The translations under genes were made by a program, and so were the position numbers. The notes beneath the pieces were generated by a model, which was not told the origin of the DNA, ran no database searches, and saw nothing but the letters and a program-made list of their open reading frames with translations. A DNA stretch of 64,000 bases, from positions 15,537-79,536 of the forward strand of contig NZ_JAGGJA010000015.1 of assembly GCF_026229185.1 (NCBI RefSeq). Direction: 5' to 3'. Numbering within the stretch: position 1 is the first letter of the stretch; the number at the start of each line of letters is the position of its first letter. This stretch comes from Fodinibius salsisoli. Lineage in GTDB: Bacteria; Bacteroidota; Rhodothermia; Balneolales; Balneolaceae. This document shows, piece after piece, positions 1 through 6,246 of this stretch.

Positions 1-401
1 GCCGGTGATGTTGTGGCAGTCAGCGTGACGGTCAACAGCCAAACCGCTACCGGACCCGACTTCACCGTCACCGATGGCGGTGGCGGCGGCGAGGCCCCTG
101 CCATTGACGCCATTGATCCGACCGAAGGGCCTACCGGCACGGCGGTTACCATTACCGGGACCAACTTCAGCGCTACCGCCGGCGACAACACCGTCGAGTT
201 TGGCAGCGCTACAGCTACCGTCACCAGTGCTTCTACCACGGAGCTGGTTGCCGAAGTTCCAAGTGAACTCAGCGCCGGTGATGTTGTGGCAGTCAGCGTG
301 ACGGTCAACAGCCAAACCGCTACCGGACCCGACTTCACCGTCACCGATGGCGGTGGCGGCGGCGAGGCCCCTGCCATTGACGCCATTGATCCGACCGAAG
401 G
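1..401 (+). repeat. 128-bp perfect direct repeat (1-128 and 274-401)
   Basis: Bases 1-128 are identical to 274-401, a 273-bp (91-codon) period that ends abruptly at 128/401. The copy may extend further left outside the window. The repeat includes the Gly-rich linker between TIG domains. Perfect identity at synonymous positions indicates recent duplication or gene conversion, and in-frame loss or gain of whole domains would be expected. Confidence 0.9.
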
Positions 402-2349
402 TGAGGTCGGTACGGCAGTCACTATCACAGGCTCAAACTTTGGCGCCACGGCTTCCGACAATGCCGTTGCGTTTGGCGGCGTCGAGGCTTCCATTAACTC
501 CGCTTCCGAGACCGAAGTGGTCGCCGTTGTGCCTAACAGCCTGGGCGCAGGTGCTGTTGATGTGACTCTCACAGCCAACGGACAGACGGCTACCTCACCC
601 CAGCAATTTACCGTTACGGTGCCTGCACCAGTCATTGATGCTATCAATCCGACTGAAGGCGAGGTTGGTACGGTCGTCACCATCACAGGTTCGAACTTTG
701 GCGCCACGGCCGGCGACAATGCCGTTGCGTTTGGCGGCGTCGAGGCTTCCATCAACTCCGCTTCCGAGACCGAAGTGGTCGCCGTTGTGCCTAACAGCTT
801 GGGCGCAGGTGCTGTTGATGTGACCCTTACAGCCAATGGGCAGACAGCCACTGCACCGCAACAGTTTACCGTCACCGTCCCTGCTCCGGTTATCGATGCG
901 ATTAATCCGACCAGCGGAATAGTGGGCACAGAAGTAACCATCACCGGTGAGAACTTCAGCAGCACGATCGCTGAAAATACGGTTACCTTTGGTGGTACTG
1001 AAGCAACGGTCAACAGCGCCTCAGAAACCGAACTGGTAGCTGTTGTACCAAGCAGCCTCAGTCCCGGATCCTATACGGTAGAAGTAACGGTCAATAGCCA
1101 AACAGCTACCGGACCGGACTTTACAGTGCTTGAAGAAGGAACGCCTCAGTTCCCAATCACCGGATCCAACGCCTCTATAGATTATGGAGGTTGTAGTCTG
1201 TGTGGTATTACCAATCCAACTAATGTGATCGATGGTAATACGGATAATTACGCTACCGTTAACTTGCCTCTTAGTATTAGCAGCAGCTACTGGGTGAGCG
1301 TAGAAAGTGCGGGTAATATTCCAGCCGGGGGGAGTGCCGGTTTCGTAGTATCCAACGAGGGAGGCCTGATTGGTCTTGATCTCCTGGAAGGCATCACTCT
1401 CACAACCTATCTGGATGGTGCTGTACAAGAGACGATCTCTGATGCTGCACTGCTGAACCTTGAAGTTGTTTCTGGTACGACCGATCGCCAGTTTATCAGC
1501 TTCCAGACAAGCAGCGAATTCGATGAAATAAGAATTGAATTTGGTTCGCTGCTAGGCGCTGATTCTGACTACTTCGTCTTTGCAGCTTATGGAGGCATGG
1601 AGGCCGAGCCCGTACCCGGCCCGGCCATTAGCTCGGTTTCTCCTGAGCGTGGGCCCGAAGGCACTGAGGTTACCATTACGGGTGATAACTTCGGCGCTAC
1701 CGCTGGTGACAACACCGTGACCTTCGATGGCACTACCGTTACCAACATTCTCTCTGCTTCCGAAACAGAGCTGGTTGTTGAAGTACCAACGGGTGCTACT
1801 ACAGGTCCGGTAGCCGTTACAACCAGTGGAGGAACAGCCACAAGCACTGATGACTTTGTGGTTGGTGCTGTGCCACTTACGGGGTCAGGACTGTCAGCTA
1901 CTGGCGACACTCAGGGGGTTTGTCTGGGCTGTGATGTTACGAATACATCAAATGTCATAGACAGCGACGGCGATAACTTCGCTTCTATCGATATTTCCCT
2001 TGGAGTTGGAGGATCTGGTTACGTTGCAGTAGAGAATACAGCAGAAGTGATGTCTGGTGGTGGACAAGCCGGATTTGTTATCGCTCTGTCTGGAGGCACC
2101 CTTGATCTTAGCTTAATCGAAAGCGTAACAGTAGAAACTTATCTTGATGGAACGCTGCAAGAATCGGAATCTGGATCAGCCTTACTCCTTCTCGACCTTC
2201 TGTCTGGAACAAGCACAGACAGACAGTTCATTGGATTTGAGACTACAACAGACTTTGATCAGGTCGTGATAAGCTTAGGGGCACTCGTTGGTGCTGATGC
2301 GACTTACGAAGTATACGGTGTTTACGATGACTACTTTGTAACGGAATAA
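1..2349 (+). CDS. TIG/IPT-repeat surface protein, 5' end outside window
   Basis: The frame is open from base 1, so the gene starts left of the window; the GTG at 13 is internal to a repeat and is not a start. Five TIG (IPT, immunoglobulin-like) domains can be read, beginning near nt 103, 374, 632, 890 and 1621, each opening with an I-x-P-x-x-G motif followed by a T-x-V-T-I-T-G strand. Two copies of another module follow the fourth and fifth TIG domains (about nt 1147-1600 and 1873-2340). Each has a CxxC pair (C-S-L-C, C-L-G-C) followed by an N-V-I-D motif and a D-R-Q-F-I segment; modules like this occur in large Bacteroidota surface proteins. No T9SS sorting domain or sortase motif is visible at the C-terminus. 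Probably an exported adhesin or cell-surface protein; ligand unknown. Gene is much less AT-rich than the region just downstream. Confidence 0.85.
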   Translation, partial: AGDVVAVSVTVNSQTATGPDFTVTDGGGGGEAPAIDAIDPTEGPTGTAVTITGTNFSATAGDNTVEFGSATATVTSASTTELVAEVPSELSAGDVVAVSVTVNSQTATGPDFTVTDGGGGGEAPAIDAIDPTEGEVGTAVTITGSNFGATASDNAVAFGGVEASINSASETEVVAVVPNSLGAGAVDVTLTANGQTATSPQQFTVTVPAPVIDAINPTEGEVGTVVTITGSNFGATAGDNAVAFGGVEASINSASETEVVAVVPNSLGAGAVDVTLTANGQTATAPQQFTVTVPAPVIDAINPTSGIVGTEVTITGENFSSTIAENTVTFGGTEATVNSASETELVAVVPSSLSPGSYTVEVTVNSQTATGPDFTVLEEGTPQFPITGSNASIDYGGCSLCGITNPTNVIDGNTDNYATVNLPLSISSSYWVSVESAGNIPAGGSAGFVVSNEGGLIGLDLLEGITLTTYLDGAVQETISDAALLNLEVVSGTTDRQFISFQTSSEFDEIRIEFGSLLGADSDYFVFAAYGGMEAEPVPGPAISSVSPERGPEGTEVTITGDNFGATAGDNTVTFDGTTVTNILSASETELVVEVPTGATTGPVAVTTSGGTATSTDDFVVGAVPLTGSGLSATGDTQGVCLGCDVTNTSNVIDSDGDNFASIDISLGVGGSGYVAVENTAEVMSGGGQAGFVIALSGGTLDLSLIESVTVETYLDGTLQESESGSALLLLDLLSGTSTDRQFIGFETTTDFDQVVISLGALVGADATYEVYGVYDDYFVTE
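374..889 (+). repeat. Tandem TIG-domain duplication, 258-bp period
   Basis: Two nearly identical 258-bp (86-codon) units, 374-631 and 632-889, each encode one TIG domain. They differ at only scattered, mostly synonymous bases. This is a second repeat class within the same gene, distinct from the 273-bp unit upstream. Confidence 0.8.
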
Positions 2350-2381
2350 CATTTGTCCTTAACCTTCATAAAAATACCAGA

Positions 2382-2419
2382 AGGCGGTTCCAAAAAAGTT
2401 GGAACCGCCTTTCTTTTTT
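2382..2419 (+). terminator. Intrinsic terminator of the TIG gene
   Basis: A perfect 10-bp stem (2382-2391 with 2401-2410, GC-rich) with a 9-nt loop is followed by a T-rich run (TTCTTTTTT). It lies 32 bp after the TAA stop. Confidence 0.9.
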
Positions 2420-2436
2420 GGCAGAAGCTTAATAAA

Positions 2437-2511
2437 GCGATAGAGCGTAAAGAAGAAAGCATCTTCTTCCAAATTGAACGGCCCAAAATGGGAACTTTAC
2501 GCCCCTATCGC
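2437..2511. other. Candidate structured RNA element, three-way junction
   Basis: A 75-nt segment between the TIG terminator and the AT-rich leader folds by eye into a long closing stem: 2437-2443 pairs with 2505-2511 (7 bp) and 2445-2452 with 2495-2502 (8 bp). Two internal hairpins fit inside (2453-2457/2464-2468 and 2482-2485/2489-2492). No T-run follows, no tRNA T-arm is present and no known RNA family was recognised. It could be a small RNA, a processing element or a decayed palindromic repeat. Confidence 0.3.
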
Positions 2512-2721
2512 ATTTAAAAAATGCTTTAAAGACCGGGCAACAGACTCTAATACTATCCTAACAAAAATTCATCTTATTCATTGATTTTATGATACAAATT
2601 CAATTTTATTAAGCTAATATTATAGTGCTCTATCATAGAATAACATACTATATTTACACTATATTATATTCTTCTATAGTTACTTACCAATAAGATTAAT
2701 TTATCTGGACTATACACATAT
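2512..2721. other. AT-rich leader upstream of the LuxR-type regulator
   Basis: No ORF of note. The stretch is very AT-rich compared with the TIG gene and presumably holds the promoter of the regulator gene. A 12-mer at 2677-2688 (TAGTTACTTACC) weakly resembles the 15-bp box found upstream of both peptide genes (10 of 12 aligned positions). This may be chance in such AT-rich DNA. Confidence 0.4.
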
Positions 2722-3393
2722 ATGGGTATGCATATCAATTTGTTAAACCACAATAACATTGAGGGAAAAGGCTTATCTGTTCTGCTGGGAAATGAAGGGC
2801 ACAATGTAAACCTAATACCCCAACAGAAAAAAAGAATGGATGGCCTTAGCTCCCAAAAGACTCCCTCTATATTTTTAATTAATGTAGACTTTTTGTTAGA
2901 AACGAAGTCCAATGAAATCTTCACCAAATTAGATTCTCAGTCTACGGTTCTATTGTTTGGCAATTTATGTCAACTATACTGGCTAAAAAAGTTTTCTAAT
3001 TCTGCCAAAGGATTTATCTGCAAAAAATCCACCTTTAACGATCTGCTTGATATTTTGCACGACATTAAGCCCAGGAGTGTTGTACTAGACAGACATTCTC
3101 AACATTTTTTAAGCCAGTCGGACATCCAAAGGCAAAAAATGTTGCTAAAGAAAAATTTAGCTAAATCGCTATCCAATGCGGAATTATCTGTGATGCAAGA
3201 GATATCAGAGGGTAAGCCAACCAAACAAATAGCAAAAGAACAATACCTTAGCGTACATACTATTTATAATCATAGAAAAAATATCAAAAAAAAGTTTAAC
3301 CCCACTGATACTTTAAAACTATCCAAGTTTTGTATGCTCAACAAAGAAGCAATCAAGACATTGGTTTGGGTAAATGAAGGGAATATTTCTTGA
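2722..3393 (+). CDS. LuxR-type HTH regulator with degenerate receiver-like N-terminus
   Basis: A 223-aa protein. The C-terminal ~60 residues form a GerE/LuxR helix-turn-helix: L-S-N-A-E-L at about 148, then K-Q-I-A and S-V-H-T-I-Y-N-H-R, as in NarL-family regulators. The N-terminal ~120 residues follow the length and rhythm of a receiver domain, including a late G-F-I-C-K segment, but the acidic phosphorylation pocket is missing: the first strand ends in Asn/His residues rather than paired Asp. Phosphorylation-independent action is therefore likely (inference). The gene is strongly AT-rich, like the peptide genes directly downstream, and unlike the TIG gene. Position suggests it controls the GG-peptide genes. 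There is no clear SD; ATG at 2722 or 2728 could start translation. Confidence 0.8.
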   Translation: MGMHINLLNHNNIEGKGLSVLLGNEGHNVNLIPQQKKRMDGLSSQKTPSIFLINVDFLLETKSNEIFTKLDSQSTVLLFGNLCQLYWLKKFSNSAKGFICKKSTFNDLLDILHDIKPRSVVLDRHSQHFLSQSDIQRQKMLLKKNLAKSLSNAELSVMQEISEGKPTKQIAKEQYLSVHTIYNHRKNIKKKFNPTDTLKLSKFCMLNKEAIKTLVWVNEGNIS

Positions 3394-3554
3394 AATTGAT
3401 GATTGTATGGATGTTAACAATAATAAATGTTGCCCCGTATAATTTACCAAAGCAAAATAATGCCATAATATTATAAGATTAATTATATATAATATTGCCT
3501 CTTTTTATTTTAAAATTGATAGTATTTTAACAAATAATATAGAAATAACTAATA

Positions 3555-3569
3555 TTAGCTATTTACTTT
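3555..3569 (+). promoter_or_regulatory. Conserved 15-bp box upstream of GG-peptide 1
   Basis: TTAGCTATTTACTTT occurs here and again, exactly, at 3979-3993 upstream of the second peptide gene. Box start to ATG is 98 bp here and 94 bp there. A -10-like hexamer (TAGTAT, 3590-3595) lies 20 bp after this box; TATAAT (4015-4020) lies 21 bp after the other. Likely an activator site or upstream promoter element for co-regulation; the LuxR-type protein encoded at 2722-3393 is the obvious candidate ligand (inference). Confidence 0.55.
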
Positions 3570-3652
3570 TCAATATGTATTTAGCACATTAGTATTTCCT
3601 CCTTAAAAAGGGGATAACAAAATACAATCAAATATTAAATACATCATATATT

Positions 3653-3844
3653 ATGGATAACTTAAATGAATTCGGAGTAGCTGAATTAAGCGACAAAACT
3701 TTAGAAGAGACTGCTGGCGGAGTAGGCATTGGAGTTTCTGCAGGTCTTGAGCTGGATATCTCTGACCTCACTTCTGCTGTTAGCGATCTGCTAAGTTCCG
3801 TTCTTGGATCTGTTGGCGGAATCGGTGGTGGAATTTTAGGCTAA
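3653..3844 (+). CDS. Double-glycine leader peptide 1 (bacteriocin/pheromone-like precursor)
   Basis: A 63-aa precursor. Residues 1-23 form a classic GG-type leader: A-E-L-S-D-K-T-L-E-E-T-A-G-G, with Leu at -12 and -7 and Gly at -2/-1 (Thr replaces the usual hydrophobic residue at -4). The 40-residue core has no Cys, Lys or Arg, is rich in Gly, Ser, Leu and Val, carries four acidic residues and ends in a G-G-I-G-G-G stretch. Cleavage after Gly23 by the C39 exporter encoded downstream is expected. The gene is monocistronic, with the shared box upstream and a strong terminator after it. The core is anionic, unlike most class II bacteriocins, so signalling or a surface/biofilm role is as plausible as killing. 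Confidence 0.8.
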   Translation: MDNLNEFGVAELSDKTLEETAGGVGIGVSAGLELDISDLTSAVSDLLSSVLGSVGGIGGGILG

Positions 3845-3861
3845 CACCTCCACATTCTATT

Positions 3862-3905
3862 ATTCCAAACCTATTGCATTGCCAATAGGTTTGGAATTTA
3901 TTTAT
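3862..3905 (+). terminator. Terminator of GG-peptide 1
   Basis: A perfect 15-bp inverted repeat (3862-3876 with 3883-3897, 6-nt loop) followed by TTATTTAT, 18 bp after the stop codon. It makes the peptide gene its own transcription unit. Confidence 0.85.
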
Positions 3906-3978
3906 CTCTCCTTCCTTCTGTTTTACCTCCCATAGCTTTTCTTATTTTTCTCAATTATAATATATACATTAACCATCT

Positions 3979-3993
3979 TTAGCTATTTACTTT
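3979..3993 (+). promoter_or_regulatory. Conserved 15-bp box upstream of GG-peptide 2
   Basis: Exact second copy of the box at 3555-3569, 94 bp before the ATG at 4073 (start to start), with TATAAT at 4015-4020. Surrounding bases outside the box are not conserved between the two sites, which argues for selection on the box rather than a simple recent duplication. Confidence 0.55.
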
Positions 3994-4072
3994 CTTGTTT
4001 TTTTTAATAACATTTATAATATCCTGATTTGAAATAAAATCGACAATAAAAACAGAATAAACATATATCATC

Positions 4073-4252
4073 ATGGAAAAATTAGAAGAAGTTGGCTTAC
4101 AAGAATTAAGCGACTCTAACCTACAAGAAATTAACGGTGGTCTTGTTGACGGCCTCCTCGATGGACTTCTAGGAGGCTTGCTCGATACTGTTACAGGTCT
4201 GCTCGATAGCCTCCTTGGAGGACTACTTGGCGGCGTTCTTGGCGGTGAATAG
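4073..4252 (+). CDS. Double-glycine leader peptide 2, glycine-zipper core
   Basis: A 59-aa ORF. The leader (residues 1-23) ends Q-E-L-S-D-S-N-L-Q-E-I-N-G-G, a textbook GG leader with Leu -12, Leu -7, Ile -4 and Gly -2/-1. It shares the E-L-S-D motif and length with peptide 1. The 36-residue core is almost entirely a tetrad repeat: two hydrophobic residues (Leu/Val) followed by two of Gly, Asp, Ser or Thr, about nine times, giving Gly every fourth residue (glycine zipper). Net charge is about -5, with no basic residue and no Cys. Substrate of the downstream C39 exporter by inference. Such glycine zippers favour membrane insertion or self-assembly. Bounded by the shared upstream box and its own terminator. 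Confidence 0.8.
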   Translation: MEKLEEVGLQELSDSNLQEINGGLVDGLLDGLLGGLLDTVTGLLDSLLGGLLGGVLGGE

Positions 4253-4267
4253 TCAGAATTGATTTTT

Positions 4268-4311
4268 ATTTCAAATCTGTCACTCTATGTGGCAGATTTG
4301 AAATATTTTTT
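4268..4311 (+). terminator. Terminator of GG-peptide 2
   Basis: Stem 4268-4283 with 4289-4304 (16 bp with one T-G wobble), 5-nt loop, followed by ATTTTTT. It begins 15 bp after the peptide stop codon and separates the peptide from the transporter genes. Confidence 0.85.
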
Positions 4312-4464
4312 CTACAATCCTTCCTGGCATCCCTATTATCACTTTATCCGTAGCATTTCTATTAAATAATATGATATGTGATTATAATTTGTATTTATAT
4401 CAAAATGAAATAACTTTATATTGTCATTCTTTTTAGAATCATAAACGCCTAATTTTTTGGTTTG

Positions 4465-6153
4465 ATGGGTAGCAAACTTTTTCCAAAAGAAATCATTGAT
4501 AATTCCTCGGAAGCAAACTTTTCGAAGCATTCAATGCAAACCAAGCTCATCTACATAACAGTGCTTGCTGCACTGGTAGCAATTTTTGTAGCCCTTCCCC
4601 TTATCCAGGTAACAGTTAGTATCAAAAGCCAAGGTTTAATAAAACCTCTTACGAATCGTAATCAACTTGTTTCACTGGTATCTGGCAATATTGAAGAGCT
4701 TTATATTGAAGAAAATGCTTCTGTTGTACGTGGACAAATGGTTGCTAAAATTTCTGCACCTGTCTTAAATGAACAAACAACTTTTAATGAGCAACGCCAG
4801 AAAAAAATACGTCGATATCTGTCAGATCTTAATGTGCTTCTGAAGGTAGATGCATCTCAGATGTTACGTTCATTTGGTAGCAATAATGTAAACACCGAAT
4901 TACCCTCTCCCCTGGTACAGTATAAAGAACAAATCCTTGATGCAATCCAGGGCATAAAACAAAGTAGTCAACCGGGTACAGCAAATAGTTCCTTTTCTAA
5001 TAATAATGGCACTATTATCCTCGATAATGCCCGTACCAAGCTGTGGAAGCTACTGCATATCTCCTCGTCGAACCTGTTAAATGTGCAAGACCAACAGAAA
5101 GAAACCTACATCCAGGCTCTATCACAATTTAAGCAGAGCGTGGCAGGCCCTTTGCAACGTATAGAAGCGGCACAGAAGAAGCTTGATCGCCATGAGTTAC
5201 TCAATAGCAGAGGCATCATCACTGACGCTACCTATAATAAAAGCCAGGCAAACCTTGATGATGCATGGAATGAATTGTTAACCATGCTTGGAAAAGAAGT
5301 TTTATCAATTCTCAACGTTTCTTCGCCTGAAAATCAAGCCGAACAAACTTCCCAAGAAAACCAAACTATAGATCTACAAACAGCAAAGTATCGCAGCTCT
5401 CTATTGGAATTCAGGCAACAGGTGCGCAGTAATATTCACCAAATTAAGATGACCCGGCAAAAATTTAACCGTAATAAAGAGCTTTATCAGCGCGATGTTA
5501 TCAGTGAGGCTGCATATGAAAAAGTGAGCTTTGAATTAGAAAGTGCTAAAAATGATTTTGAGCTCCTATTTGACCAGCAGCGCAACAAGTGGCAGGCTGA
5601 GAAGGTTTCTTTTCAAGATGAATTAGAACAACTTGGGACGGACCAGCAGCAGACGAGAGAGAAAAAAGAAAAATATAATATTAAAGCCCCTATTTCCGGT
5701 ACCATCCAGAATATGAAAGGCCTGTATGTGGGGAGCCCCGTATCGCCGAACCAAACGCTGGCTGAAATTTCTCCTGACACTTCCCTGATTGCAGAATGCT
5801 ATGTACCTCCAAAGGATATCGGATTACTGAAAGAAGGAATGGATGTTCGGTTTCAGATAACTGCCTTTGATTATAATCAGTGGGGACTGCTGAAAGGAAC
5901 TGTACAAGAAATATCCAATGATGTAACGGTTGTTAATGATCGACCGGTATTTAAAGTTCAGGCCTCGCTCGAGAAAACCTGGCTGGAACTCAAAAATGGA
6001 TATCGAGGCGACCTCAAAAAAGGAATGAGCCTGCAAGCACGCTTCAAAGTTACAGAACGCAGCCTCTTTCAACTACTGTATGACAACCTCGATGACTGGT
6101 TGAATCCTAAATGGGATGATCAGAATGAACAACCCCAACAGGCGGCAATGTAA
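4465..6153 (+). CDS. HlyD-family membrane fusion protein of peptide exporter
   Basis: A 562-aa periplasmic adaptor for a type I-like peptide exporter. I start at ATG 4465; the in-frame TTG just before it at 4462 is less likely. It has one N-terminal transmembrane segment (about 28-49), the first half of a lipoyl/barrel-sandwich fold (G-N-I-E-E-L-Y-I then G-Q-M-V-A-K-I), a long predicted coiled-coil region (about 95-395, Gln/Lys/Glu-rich), the second lipoyl half (K-A-P-I-S-G-T-I) and a C-terminal beta-barrel part. The hairpin is long, making the protein larger than a typical ~430-480-aa HlyD, as expected if it must reach an outer-membrane channel. No TolC-like gene lies in this window. 93 bp upstream of the C39 ABC transporter and presumably co-transcribed. 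Confidence 0.9.
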   Translation: MGSKLFPKEIIDNSSEANFSKHSMQTKLIYITVLAALVAIFVALPLIQVTVSIKSQGLIKPLTNRNQLVSLVSGNIEELYIEENASVVRGQMVAKISAPVLNEQTTFNEQRQKKIRRYLSDLNVLLKVDASQMLRSFGSNNVNTELPSPLVQYKEQILDAIQGIKQSSQPGTANSSFSNNNGTIILDNARTKLWKLLHISSSNLLNVQDQQKETYIQALSQFKQSVAGPLQRIEAAQKKLDRHELLNSRGIITDATYNKSQANLDDAWNELLTMLGKEVLSILNVSSPENQAEQTSQENQTIDLQTAKYRSSLLEFRQQVRSNIHQIKMTRQKFNRNKELYQRDVISEAAYEKVSFELESAKNDFELLFDQQRNKWQAEKVSFQDELEQLGTDQQQTREKKEKYNIKAPISGTIQNMKGLYVGSPVSPNQTLAEISPDTSLIAECYVPPKDIGLLKEGMDVRFQITAFDYNQWGLLKGTVQEISNDVTVVNDRPVFKVQASLEKTWLELKNGYRGDLKKGMSLQARFKVTERSLFQLLYDNLDDWLNPKWDDQNEQPQQAAM

Positions 6154-6246
6154 ATTGTAAATGGCATGCTGTTTTTTGCAAAAAACTTCACCATTGACCA
6201 TCCCAACATCGATATTCAAACTGCTTAACCTTTAGCATACTGCATA

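Noticed and set aside
13-15. GTG at 13 as start of the TIG gene
   Set aside because: It lies inside a repeat unit present again at 286; the frame is open to base 1, so the gene begins outside the window.
595-861. Minus-strand ORF in the TIG repeats
   Set aside because: Antisense to a repetitive coding region, with no independent support.
2437-2511. tRNA-like element (75 nt with a 7-bp end stem)
   Set aside because: No T-arm GGTTC motif, no anticodon arm and no CCA end; only the outer stem resembles a tRNA.
2664-2927. Minus-strand ORF over the LuxR-type gene
   Set aside because: It overlaps a clear HTH gene in another frame and shows no motif.
4339-4530. 63-aa minus-strand ORF ahead of the HlyD gene
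   Set aside because: Runs through the promoter region and start of HlyD; no family or start signal.
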